A DNA stretch of 64,000 bases. Origin: Aldehydirespirator sp965248735 (GTDB taxonomy: Bacteria; Actinomycetota; Acidimicrobiia; Acidimicrobiales; Aldehydirespiratoraceae). Shown here piece after piece: positions 1 through 7,143 of the stretch (positions within the stretch are counted from its first letter, which is position 1; each line of letters starts with the position of its first letter). Position numbers and translations under genes: made by a program. The stretch lies in assembly GCA_965248735.1 (NCBI GenBank), contig OZ252146.1:1240001-1304000 (forward strand), read 5' to 3'. The notes beneath the pieces were generated by a model. It had not been told where the DNA came from. It did no database searches and was given only the letters and a program-made list of their open reading frames with translations.

Positions 1-633
1 CACCAGCACGTCCACATGGCGTTTGAAATCGGACCAGGAGCCGAACTTCTCGGGGAGCCCGGTGCGGGGCAGTGTCTCGATCACCGACATGCGATAGCTC
101 TTGAGGCCGGTGTCGCGCCCCTCCCAGAACGGTGACGAGGCCGACAGGGCCAGCAGATGCGGCAGGAAGTACGCGGCCTGGTCCATCAGATCGATCCGCA
201 AGTCGGGATCCTCGATGCCGACATGGACATGCATCCCAGAGACGACCAGCCGCCGCGTCACGCCTTGCAGATCCGCGGTGAGGGCCTGGTAGCGCTCCCC
301 TTCGGTGTACTGCTGCTGGAGCCACCTCGCGAACGGGTGGGCCGAAGCGGCGATGGGCGCCATCCCGTACTCGGCGGCGGCCTCAGCCACGGCCAGGCGT
401 AGCAGCCCGAGATCGGCGCGGAGGTGCTTCACGTCGGTGCAGACGCCCGTGCCGATCTCGATTTGCGAGCTGAACAGCTCCCGGGCCACCAGTCCGTGGC
501 GAAGGTTGGCCACGTTCTCCAGCAGGCCAGCAGGCTGCCTGTTGATGAGGGCCCCGCTCTCGCGCTCCACGAGCAGGTACTCCTCCTCGACGCCCATCGT
601 CCAGGCTGGCTCGTCCGTCACCCCTGCTCCCAT
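1..633 (-). CDS. Glutamate-cysteine ligase family 2 (GCS2/YbdK-like carboxylate-amine ligase), C-terminus beyond the window
   Basis: The first 211 residues are visible; the gene runs off the left edge. The protein opens with MGVEEEYLLVE, followed by SSQIEIGTG, a HVHVG segment and KSYRMSVIETLPRTGLP, the characteristic N-terminal order of the GCS2 (YbdK) family. These enzymes join glutamate to an amine, classically cysteine, using ATP; many members are weak ligases whose true substrate is unknown. In actinobacteria the family is often linked to low-molecular-weight thiol or small-ligand metabolism. The ATG at 633 is chosen because it puts the GVEEE motif at the usual distance of about 12 residues from the start. 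The neighbouring OsmC peroxidase-like gene would fit a redox role, but the two are separated by an amidohydrolase remnant, so this is only suggestive. Confidence 0.88.
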   Translation of the reverse strand, partial: MGAGVTDEPAWTMGVEEEYLLVERESGALINRQPAGLLENVANLRHGLVARELFSSQIEIGTGVCTDVKHLRADLGLLRLAVAEAAAEYGMAPIAASAHPFARWLQQQYTEGERYQALTADLQGVTRRLVVSGMHVHVGIEDPDLRIDLMDQAAYFLPHLLALSASSPFWEGRDTGLKSYRMSVIETLPRTGLPEKFGSWSDFKRHVDVLV

Positions 634-694
634 CCGAACGTCGCTGCGAGACTAGCCGCACGCGGAGCGCCCGAACGCTTGAGCCCGCCCGGCG

Positions 695-877
695 TCAGTC
701 GGTGAGTTCGAGCATTGGCAGGGCGTTGCCCCGCACGATCTTGTAGACGGTGTCGTCGTCGAGGCCGGCGAACATCTCGGTGGCCACCTGCGGCTCCACG
801 ACGTGGTCATCGACGCTGACGATCATCGGGATCCGGGACTCGGCGGCTCCTTGCACGGAATCCCTGCCCTCGGCCAT
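695..877 (-). pseudogene. Internally deleted remnant of an amidohydrolase_2 family metal-dependent hydrolase (60 codons)
   Basis: The 60-residue frame joins two recognisable ends of one protein family. Residues 17-29 (PMIVSVDDHVVEP) are the typical N-terminus of TIM-barrel amidohydrolase_2 proteins, with the DDH metal site. Residues 36-59 (FAGLDDDTVYKIVRGNAL and on to LELTD) are the typical C-terminal helix of the same family. Everything between, normally 300 or more residues carrying the barrel and remaining metal ligands, is missing, and the frame is kept. The start codon overlaps the stop of the upstream OsmC gene by one base, so it could still be translated by coupling. It cannot be a working hydrolase. 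Called from recognition of the family ends, not from an alignment. Confidence 0.7.
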
Positions 878-1320
878 CAGCCTGTGAAGACGGTCTCGGT
901 GGTGAACGTGAGGCCCCGCTCCAGGGTCTTGTGCACCGGGCAGCGGCGGGCGATGTCGGCCAGGCGGGCCCGCTGGTCGTCGTCGAAGTCGCCCTCGATG
1001 AAGATCTGGCTCTGGACCCGATCGATGTAGCCCGATGTCTCAGCCTCGCAGTCGTCGCAGTCGTTGGCGTGCACCCGGTCGTGGGTGTAGCTGGCCGACA
1101 CGGAGTGCAGACTCCAGCCCTTGCGCCGGCAGTACATCGACACGGTGATGCAGGTGCAGGCCGCCACCGACGACAGCAGCAGCTCGTAGGGGTTGGGCCC
1201 GGTGTCGGCGCCGCCGACGTCGGTGGGCTCGTCGGCGTGCCACCGGTGCGACCCGGACCGCAGCTCCACCGAGAACTCGGCGCCGGGCTCGATCTTGATG
1301 TCGGCCATAATGGTGGTCAT
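877..1320 (-). CDS. OsmC/Ohr-family peroxiredoxin-like protein
   Basis: A 147-residue protein with the OsmC fold: a beta-rich N-terminus, the GPNPYELLLSSVAACTCIT helix with Cys55 and Cys57, and a C-terminal RRCPVHKTL segment with Cys127. The Cys55 and Cys127 positions correspond to the peroxidatic and resolving cysteines that let this family reduce organic hydroperoxides with thiols in the cytoplasm. The phrase PNPYELLLSS places it with the YhfA/OsmC branch rather than Ohr. An additional CxxC pair (Cys88 and Cys91, in the DCDDCEAE stretch) is not part of the family core and could bind a metal or form a second disulfide. The start at 1320 gives the normal family length; the frame also contains an internal ATG four codons later. 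Confidence 0.9.
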   Translation of the reverse strand: MTTIMADIKIEPGAEFSVELRSGSHRWHADEPTDVGGADTGPNPYELLLSSVAACTCITVSMYCRRKGWSLHSVSASYTHDRVHANDCDDCEAETSGYIDRVQSQIFIEGDFDDDQRARLADIARRCPVHKTLERGLTFTTETVFTG

Positions 1321-1360
1321 GGCGTCAGGCTAGAGCTGCGAGGCCGGAGCCTGTCAGTCG

Positions 1361-1480
1361 GAATTGGCAGCGTGTGGTGCCTGTTTGGGAGCTGTCGGCT
1401 GCCAGTTGGTGGTTGTTTTGGGGGCGGGGTCGGAATTGGCAGCGTGTGGTGCCTGTTTGGGAGCTGTCGGCTGCCAGTTC
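1361..1480. repeat. Two tandem 48-bp hairpin units with a 72-bp period
   Basis: Two 48-bp units start at 1361 and 1433, exactly 72 bases apart, joined by a 24-bp spacer. Each begins GAATTGGCAGCG and ends with GCTGCCAGTT, which are near-perfect reverse complements, so each unit can fold into a long hairpin with an inner loop rich in T and G. The same element with the same 72-bp period recurs three times at 36769-36960. The array lies between the divergently transcribed OsmC and enoyl-CoA hydratase genes. No protein is predicted here; the open frames through it are a consequence of the 72-bp period being divisible by three. Confidence 0.85.
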
Positions 1481-1503
1481 CGTCGGGTGCGATACTGCGA
1501 CCC

Positions 1504-2277
1504 ATGGCAGCGGCCACTTACGAGCGCGACGGTCACGTCGCCACCATCACCTACAACCGGCCCGAGGCCCTCAACGCGGTCAACGGGGCCATGCGCCGAG
1601 CCCTTGACGAGGCCTGGACGGCTTTCCGGGAAGACACCGAGGCCTGGGTGGCCATCGTCACCGGCGCGGGCCGAGCCTTCTGCGCGGGCGCAGACCTCAA
1701 GGACTCGGAGGGCGCGACCGGGGACTGGCCGGGCTCATTCTGGGAGTGGCCCACCATCACCACCTTCGAGTCGGGCATGGAGATCTGGAAACCCACCATC
1801 GCCGCGGTCAACGGGCCTTGCATCGGCTACGGCCTTACCGCGGTGCTGGCCTGCGACTTCGTACTGGCCAGCGAGCGGGCCACCTTCGCCTACCCCGAGG
1901 TCCGGATCGGAGTGCCCACCATCGTCGGCGCTCTGCGCCTACCCGATCGTGTCGCCTGGCCCGATGCCCTCGAGTTGCTGCTGACCGGCGAGACCATCGA
2001 CGCGACTAGGGCTAAAGAGGCGGGCTTGGCCTGGCGGGTCACCCCCCACGACGACCTCCTAGCCGAGGCCCGGGGCCTCGCCGACCGCCTATGCGCCGGG
2101 GCGCCCCTGGCCGTGCGGGCCACCAACGAGATGGCCCGCCGGGGCCGCACCCTGGGATGGACTGAGGCTGTCCGCATGGGCGAGACCATGCGCCGCGTCG
2201 TGGCTGACACCTCCGACGCCGCCGAGGGCCTGGCGGCCTGGCAAGAACGCCGCCCCCCAACCTGGCAAGCCCGCTGA
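1504..2277 (+). CDS. Enoyl-CoA hydratase/isomerase (crotonase) family protein
   Basis: A 257-residue crotonase-fold protein, the usual length. RAFCAGADLK (residues 57-66) forms the first half of the CoA oxyanion hole, and GPCIGYGLTAVLACDF forms the second. Glu132 in the YPEVRIGVP segment matches the catalytic Glu164 of rat enoyl-CoA hydratase. The partner Glu144 is replaced by Thr112, so simple hydratase chemistry may be altered and isomerase or another crotonase reaction is possible. It probably acts on a fatty or aromatic acyl-CoA in the cytoplasm. The ATG at 1504 is chosen because the domain starts there and because GATACT lies seven bases upstream, a spacing expected for a leaderless transcript. 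The reading frame stays open far upstream, but that part is non-coding and includes the hairpin repeats. Confidence 0.9.
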   Translation: MAAATYERDGHVATITYNRPEALNAVNGAMRRALDEAWTAFREDTEAWVAIVTGAGRAFCAGADLKDSEGATGDWPGSFWEWPTITTFESGMEIWKPTIAAVNGPCIGYGLTAVLACDFVLASERATFAYPEVRIGVPTIVGALRLPDRVAWPDALELLLTGETIDATRAKEAGLAWRVTPHDDLLAEARGLADRLCAGAPLAVRATNEMARRGRTLGWTEAVRMGETMRRVVADTSDAAEGLAAWQERRPPTWQAR

Positions 2278-2280
2278 CTG

Positions 2281-2310
2281 GTGTATACTCTAGTTATGCG
2301 GCGTATACAG
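2281..2310 (+). promoter_or_regulatory. vapBC promoter with two GTATAC half-operators
   Basis: TATACT at 2284-2289 is a near-consensus -10 box placed six bases before the vapB ATG at 2296, so the transcript should be leaderless. GTATAC occurs at 2283-2288 and again at 2303-2308, twenty bases (about two helical turns) apart and on either side of the start codon. VapB-type antitoxins repress their own promoters by binding such spaced palindromes, so these are the likely autoregulatory sites. The assignment of the operator is inferred from spacing and symmetry. Confidence 0.6.
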
Positions 2311-2520
2311 CTATACATGGAGAACGACATCGACGACGCGCTGTCGGCCGCGGCCGCCCGACGTGGGCTGTCGCGCTCAGCGCTCGTGCGGGACGCCGTG
2401 CGGTCAGCCCTCGCCGCTGAGCCCGGTGCGCTCGACGATCCGCTGGACGAACTGGTGGGCAGCGTGGACATCGCGCCCGATGACGACCTGGACGCGGTCA
2501 TCTACGGGACCGAGGAGTGA
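2296..2520 (+). CDS. vapB: VapB-family antitoxin with ribbon-helix-helix DNA-binding domain
   Basis: A 74-residue protein. Residues 1-40 (MRRIQLYMENDIDDAL, then RRGLSRSALVRDAVRSAL) have the strand, helix, helix pattern of ribbon-helix-helix antitoxins. The acidic C-terminal half (DDPLDELVGSVDIAPDDDLD) is the expected toxin-neutralising tail. It is followed directly by the PIN-domain toxin gene, whose start overlaps its stop codon, the standard arrangement of a vapBC operon. An in-frame GTG lies at 2281, but it falls in the promoter, so the ATG at 2296 is used. Confidence 0.85.
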   Translation: MRRIQLYMENDIDDALSAAAARRGLSRSALVRDAVRSALAAEPGALDDPLDELVGSVDIAPDDDLDAVIYGTEE

Positions 2521-2912
2521 GGTTCGTCGACACGTCATTCTGGATCGGCCTGCTCGTCCCGGCAGACCGTCGCCACTCCGATGCCGCGCAACTGTGGCAC
2601 GGCGGCCGCGGGCCGCTTCGGACCTCCAACCTGATCGTAGGAGAGACCTGGACATGGCTCCGGCGTCGTGCTGGCCACGAGCACGCGCTCAGCTTCGTGA
2701 CCATGCTCCGCCCCTCGCCGCGGGTATCCATTGCGCACGTCGACTCGACGGTCGACGAGCGGGCATGGGAGTGGCTGGCTCGACATGACGAGCGGCAGTA
2801 CTCCTACGTCGACGCCACCAGCTTCGAGATCATGCGCCGCGAACGGATCACCGAGGCCCTCGCGTTCGACGGTGACTTCAGCGCGGCCGGCTTCATCGAA
2901 GTGCGGCCCTGA
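2517..2912 (+). CDS. vapC: VapC-family PIN-domain ribonuclease toxin
   Basis: A 131-residue PIN domain, full length. The four acidic residues that hold the catalytic Mg2+ are visible: Asp5 in RFVDTSFW, Glu43 in VGETW, Asp99 in YSYVDATSF, and Asp118 or Asp120 in ALAFDGDF. VapC toxins cut specific RNAs, often tRNA or the sarcin-ricin loop, when the antitoxin is degraded. The GTG start at 2517 overlaps the vapB stop by three bases, so the two are translationally coupled. Nothing in the sequence shows the RNA target. The pair appears intact and therefore potentially active. Confidence 0.9.
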   Translation: MRFVDTSFWIGLLVPADRRHSDAAQLWHGGRGPLRTSNLIVGETWTWLRRRAGHEHALSFVTMLRPSPRVSIAHVDSTVDERAWEWLARHDERQYSYVDATSFEIMRRERITEALAFDGDFSAAGFIEVRP

Positions 2913-3037
2913 TTCCTGGGACGCCGCAGCGCCGACCGACCGGGTGAACGGCGTTTGGGCGGTTCCGATGCCTGCGGTGTGTCAGGTAGGCGGTCGAACC
3001 CGCCGGCCGGGGCGCCGCGAGGGGACGCCCGGCCCGG

Positions 3038-3053
3038 GTCGCAAGACTGCGAC
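3038..3053 (-). terminator. Small hairpin after the pot operon (weak terminator candidate)
   Basis: GTCGCA and TGCGAC form a six-base stem with a four-base loop, starting seven bases past the potD stop codon. A GC-rich tract follows on the minus strand, with no T-run, so it is not a classical intrinsic terminator. The rest of the 147-bp gap between vapC and potD shows no gene. Confidence 0.25.
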
Positions 3054-3059
3054 TAAGAC

Positions 3060-4160
3060 CTAGCCCTTCGCCTCGATGAAGGCGTCGGAGTACTGCGTCT
3101 CGAAGTCGCCGGTGTCCTGGATCTCCTCCAGGGACTCCAGCCCGCTGGTGATCACGTCGGGATCGTTCAGGAAGTTGAGCAGGTCTTCGTCGAGCCCGTC
3201 GAGGGCAGCCTCGTTGGGCGTGGCGTAGTAGTTGTAGTTCGACAGCGCCGCACCTACGTCGGCCCGCAGCATGAAGTTGATGAACGTGTGGGCCGTGCAC
3301 GGGCTCTGCGCGTCGAACACCACTGCCATGTTGTCGATCCAGCGGGTGCCGCCCTCGCGGGGCACGAAGTACACGTAGTCGTCGGGATTGTCGGTCTCGA
3401 GGAACTGGGTGAACATGTCGCCGGAGTAGCCGTGCCCGATCACCGTCTCGCCGCCGGTAAGCAGCTCGTCGGCCGAGTCGGTGTCGAATGTGGCCAGCCG
3501 ATCGCGGGTGTCGCCGATCAGCTGCTTGGCCTCGTCGAGCTCGCCCTCGTCGGTGGTGTTGAGCGAGTAGCCCAGATATTTGAGGGCTGCGCCCATCGTC
3601 TCGCGGGGGTCGTTCAGCAGGCTGATCCTGCCCGCGAAGGCATCGGCCATGGCCGGATCGAAGACCAGGCCCCAGCTGCGGTCGAAGTCGGTCCCTACCA
3701 CCGCGGTGTTCACGCCAAGGCCGGTGGTGCCCCACTGGTAGGGCACCGAGTACTCGCCCGTTGGGTCGTACGAGAGGTCGTTGAAGTCGGCGGAGATGTT
3801 CGACCGGTTGGGGATGGCGTCGAAGTCGAGCTTCATGATGTTGCCGGACGCGATAAGGATCCCCACCATGTAGTCCGACGGCACGATCAGGTCGTAGCCG
3901 CTGTTGCCCGCGGCGATGATCGGCTGCATGGCCTCGTTGGAGTCGTAGGTGTCGAGGGTCCAGCTCACGCCGTACTCCGCGGCGAACTGGTCGAGGAGCT
4001 CCTCGTCGATGTACTCCGACCAGTTGTACATGTTCAGGTCGCCGTCGACCTGGTCCAGCTCGCAGTCGGCGGCAACGGTCTCGTCGTCGCCCCCCGAGCA
4101 GGAAGCGGCCAGCAGTGCGAGCACTCCCAGCGCGGCGATTGTCTTGATGAGTGTCCTCAT
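3060..4160 (-). CDS. potD: Spermidine/putrescine-type ABC transporter substrate-binding lipoprotein
   Basis: A 366-residue binding protein. The N-terminus has a charged start, a hydrophobic stretch and the lipobox LAAS with Cys21, so it is a lipid-anchored extracytoplasmic protein. NMYNWSEYIDEELLDQF and SDYMVGILIASG are typical of the PotD family, and DNMAVVFDAQSP near the C-terminus is the conserved ligand-pocket segment. It would hand polyamines or a related cation to the PotBC channel. The ATG at 4160 is used because it begins the signal peptide and overlaps the potC stop by four bases; the frame is open much further upstream, inside potC, but that part is not real. It is the last gene of a four-gene operon. 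Confidence 0.93.
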   Translation of the reverse strand: MRTLIKTIAALGVLALLAASCSGGDDETVAADCELDQVDGDLNMYNWSEYIDEELLDQFAAEYGVSWTLDTYDSNEAMQPIIAAGNSGYDLIVPSDYMVGILIASGNIMKLDFDAIPNRSNISADFNDLSYDPTGEYSVPYQWGTTGLGVNTAVVGTDFDRSWGLVFDPAMADAFAGRISLLNDPRETMGAALKYLGYSLNTTDEGELDEAKQLIGDTRDRLATFDTDSADELLTGGETVIGHGYSGDMFTQFLETDNPDDYVYFVPREGGTRWIDNMAVVFDAQSPCTAHTFINFMLRADVGAALSNYNYYATPNEAALDGLDEDLLNFLNDPDVITSGLESLEEIQDTGDFETQYSDAFIEAKG

Positions 4161-5014
4161 ATCGGTATGGATTCCTTTCCGTTGCTGCGGGTCCTGGCGA
4201 CCAGTAGCGACAACAGCACGAGCACGATCGACGCAGCCAGCATCACTACCGACACCGCGTTGATGAGCGGCGTGACTCCCCTCCTGATAAGTCCGAAAAC
4301 GAACACCGGCAGCGTAGTCGCGCCGGGACCGGAGGCGAACTGTGTTATCACCACGTCGTCCAGCGACAGGGTCAGCGCCAGCAGCGCCCCGCCGGCGATG
4401 CCCGGCGCGAGCTGGGGGAGCGTCACGTGCCGGAAGGTGCTCCAGCGGTTGGCGTACAGGTCGAGGGCGGCCTCCTCCAGCACGCTGTCCATGTTGGTCA
4501 GCCGGGCTCTCACCACCACCGACACGAAGCTGATGTTGAAGGCGATGTGGCTGAGCGCGATGGTGCTCAGGCCCTTCTGCAGGCCGATCCCGAACAGGGT
4601 GTCGACCACGTCGAAGAACTGCGAGAAGAACAGCAGGATCATCACGGCCATGGTCACGTCGGGCACGATGATGGGCAGATACAGCAGCGCGTCGAAGACC
4701 CGCCTGCCCTTGAACGTGAACCGCTCCAGCGCCAGAGCGGCCAGCGTGCCCAGCACCACCGAGATCACCGTCGACAGAACGGCCACCCGCACCGATACCC
4801 ACAGCGACTTCTGGAGCGAGCTGTGCTCCGCGAACTCGGCGTACCAGTCGAGGGTGAAGCCTCCCCACACCCCCGGGTTGCGGCTGTCGCTGAACGAGAA
4901 GATGAACAGCAGGATGATCGGGGCGTAGAAGAACACGTAGACGGCCACGGCCTGGGCCGACAGGGCCGAGCGGGTGACCACCGCTGCCCGCGTCTGGGCA
5001 CGGCTGCGTCTCAC
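4157..5014 (-). CDS. potC: Polyamine ABC transporter permease (PotC type)
   Basis: A 285-residue inner-membrane permease with about six hydrophobic segments. The cytoplasmic EAA loop, which docks with the ATPase, is visible as EEAALDLYANRWSTFRHVTL followed by PQLAPGI. The N-terminal phrase YVFFYAPIILLFIFSFSDS and the GFTLDWY segment are typical of PotC. It pairs with the PotB-type permease 37 bases upstream to form the channel. The start is a GTG at 5014. Its last four bases overlap the potD start, indicating coupled translation. Confidence 0.92.
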   Translation of the reverse strand: MRRSRAQTRAAVVTRSALSAQAVAVYVFFYAPIILLFIFSFSDSRNPGVWGGFTLDWYAEFAEHSSLQKSLWVSVRVAVLSTVISVVLGTLAALALERFTFKGRRVFDALLYLPIIVPDVTMAVMILLFFSQFFDVVDTLFGIGLQKGLSTIALSHIAFNISFVSVVVRARLTNMDSVLEEAALDLYANRWSTFRHVTLPQLAPGIAGGALLALTLSLDDVVITQFASGPGATTLPVFVFGLIRRGVTPLINAVSVVMLAASIVLVLLSLLVARTRSNGKESIPI

Positions 5015-5051
5015 CGGTTCGCTCCGATCAGACGAGGTCGCCCGGCGCGCC

Positions 5052-5984
5052 TCACAGGTTCCGGCCTCCGGTGCGGAAGTACACCAGCGTGGCCACCAGC
5101 ATCACCGCCATCAGCACGAACGACAGCGACGCCCCGAAGGGCCAGTTGCGCGCCGTGAGGAACTGCACCACCACGTAGGAGCCGAGCAGCGTGGTCTTGG
5201 CCCCGCCCAGCACCTCAGGGGTGACGTAGGCGCCCAGGCTGGGCACGAACACTAGGATCGACCCGGCGATCACACCCGGCATCGACAGCGGCAACAGGAT
5301 GCGGCGGAAGCTTTGGTAACCCGAGGCATAGAGGTCGCGGCCGGCCTCGAACAGCGCCGGGTCGATCCGCTCGATGGACGCGTACAGCGGCAGGATCATG
5401 AAGGGCAGGAAGCCGTACACCAAGCCGAGCACCACCGCCGAGCTGGTGAACAGTAAAACGGTCGGCCCGAACCCGAAGAACTCGAAGATGTCCGACACCA
5501 GGCCGTCGGTGCCGAGCAGCACACGCCAGGCGTAGTTGCGCACCAGGAAGTTCGACCAGAACGGGATCATCACGAACACCAGCATCACGTTGCGCATTCC
5601 GGCCCGGCAGGTGGACAGGAAATAGGCGAACGGGTAGGCCAAGACCAAACAGATCACGGTGGTCAGAACCGCCAACCACACCGACCGAAACACGATGTCG
5701 CGCACCACCGGCTCGGCCAGCTTGCGGTAGGAGTCGAGATTCCATCCCGACAGATCGGTGCCGCCGTAGCGGTTGCGGGTGGCGAACGAGTACACGACCA
5801 CGATCACCAGCGGCACGGCGAACAGCAGCACCAGGTAGGCGTACGCCGGCAGGGCCATCAGGAAGCCTCGCCGGGCCTCTGCCCGCCGCGCGGACTCCTC
5901 CACAGTGCGCGCCCTCGTCGGCGCCTCCGTTGCCGGGTCCGCGGCCGGGCCCGACGGTCGGGTCGCGGTCGGGGCGTCCGTCAC
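5052..5984 (-). CDS. potB: Polyamine ABC transporter permease (PotB type)
   Basis: A 310-residue permease with an Ala/Pro-rich cytoplasmic N-terminus (about 45 residues, longer than in E. coli) followed by six membrane segments. The EAA loop reads EAGRDLYASGYQSFRRILLP, and the MIPFWSNFLVRNYAWRVLLG segment is a hallmark of PotB. GTG at 5984 is taken as the start because its GTGA overlaps the potA stop, the same arrangement seen throughout this operon. The frame extends further upstream only as a shadow of potA. Confidence 0.92.
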   Translation of the reverse strand: MTDAPTATRPSGPAADPATEAPTRARTVEESARRAEARRGFLMALPAYAYLVLLFAVPLVIVVVYSFATRNRYGGTDLSGWNLDSYRKLAEPVVRDIVFRSVWLAVLTTVICLVLAYPFAYFLSTCRAGMRNVMLVFVMIPFWSNFLVRNYAWRVLLGTDGLVSDIFEFFGFGPTVLLFTSSAVVLGLVYGFLPFMILPLYASIERIDPALFEAGRDLYASGYQSFRRILLPLSMPGVIAGSILVFVPSLGAYVTPEVLGGAKTTLLGSYVVVQFLTARNWPFGASLSFVLMAVMLVATLVYFRTGGRNL

Positions 5985-7060
5985 TCGGTCACCACGGCCA
6001 CGGCGTCGGGATGCCACACGACCGTCACCTCGTCGCCGGGCGCGAAACGGCGCTCGCCCGGCCGGTTCTCCATCCGCACGTCGACCATCATCCAGTCCAC
6101 GCCCACCCCGTAGCTGACGGCATTGCCCACATACGTAACCCGCTTCACCACGCCGTCGATGGATGGTACGGGCCCAGCGCCGGGCGGGTCGGCCTGCTGC
6201 TGCGTGAGGTTGGCCCGCTCGGGCCGCAGGGTGAGCGCCACCTTCGTGCCGGCCGGGTGGTCCGTCTCGCAGGCCACCATCGACCCGTTGGCCAGGCATA
6301 TCTCATGCGGAGACTTGACCGTGGCCTCCAACAGGTTGGCTCGACCGATGAAGTCGGCCACGAAGCGGTTGGTGGGCCGCTCGTACACCTCCTCGGGCGT
6401 GCCCACCTGCAGCAGCCGGCCCGCATCGAGGATCGCCACCCGGTCGCTCATGGTGAGCGCCTCCTCCTGGTCGTGGGTGACGAACACGAAGGTGATGCCC
6501 ACCTCGCGCTGAAGGCTCTTCAGCTCCACCTGCATGCCCTGGCGCAGTTTCAGGTCGAGGGCGCCGAGCGGTTCGTCGAGCAGCAGCACCTTGGGGCGGT
6601 TCACCAGCGCCCGGGCCAGTGCCACGCGCTGTTGCTGGCCGCCGGAGAGCTGGTCGGGGCGACGCTGCCCCATATCGCCCAACTGCACGAGCTCGAGGGC
6701 CTCGGCCACGCGGGTTCTGATCTCGTAGCGGCCCACTTTCTGCATGCGCATACCGAAGCTGACGTTGTCGGCGATGGACATGTGGGGGAACAGCGCGTAG
6801 TTCTGGAACACGGTGTTGACCGGCCGCTTGTTGGGCGGCAGCGTGCCCACGTCATCGCCGAAGATGTGCAGGCGGCCCTCGGAGGGAAAGTCGAGCCCGG
6901 CGATCATGCGCAGCGTGGTGGTCTTGCCGCAGCCCGACGGGCCGAGCAGGGCGAAGAACTCGCCGTCGCCGATGGACAGGTCGAGGCTGTCGACGGCGGT
7001 CACCTCGCCGAAGCGCTTGGTGACGCCGTCGATCTCGACGGCCGCTACGGGTTCGGTCAT
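5981..7060 (-). CDS. potA: Polyamine ABC transporter ATP-binding protein
   Basis: A 359-residue ABC ATPase. GPSGCGKTT is the Walker A motif, LSGGQQQRVALARAL the signature, LLLDEPLGALD the Walker B, and VTHDQEEAL the switch region. A C-terminal TOBE domain (about residues 270-359) contains the ALTLRPE motif and normally senses substrate. Order and content (A, B, C, D) match polyamine importers. The ATG at 7060 is preferred over a GTG at 7075 because GGGAGG sits eight bases before it and overlaps the GTG. It is the first gene of the operon; the promoter should lie in 7061-7143, which holds no other gene. Confidence 0.94.
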   Translation of the reverse strand: MTEPVAAVEIDGVTKRFGEVTAVDSLDLSIGDGEFFALLGPSGCGKTTTLRMIAGLDFPSEGRLHIFGDDVGTLPPNKRPVNTVFQNYALFPHMSIADNVSFGMRMQKVGRYEIRTRVAEALELVQLGDMGQRRPDQLSGGQQQRVALARALVNRPKVLLLDEPLGALDLKLRQGMQVELKSLQREVGITFVFVTHDQEEALTMSDRVAILDAGRLLQVGTPEEVYERPTNRFVADFIGRANLLEATVKSPHEICLANGSMVACETDHPAGTKVALTLRPERANLTQQQADPPGAGPVPSIDGVVKRVTYVGNAVSYGVGVDWMMVDVRMENRPGERRFAPGDEVTVVWHPDAVAVVTE

Positions 7061-7143
7061 GCAAACCTCCCGCACGCCAAATTAGTGCCTCGTCCATCAA
7101 GGCGTGCCCGGTGCGTGCCCGAGCAGCGTGCCCGAACGCCCGA

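Noticed and set aside
3288..4928. Very long open frames antisense to potD/potC and to many other genes (for example 12377-13531 and 55309-56490)
   Set aside because: High-GC coding sequence leaves open antisense frames. The translations are low-complexity and lack any family motif, while the opposite strand carries clear domains.
7061..7143. Riboswitch or attenuator before the pot operon
   Set aside because: The gap is only 83 bases, with a normal ribosome site and no clear dyad or terminator.
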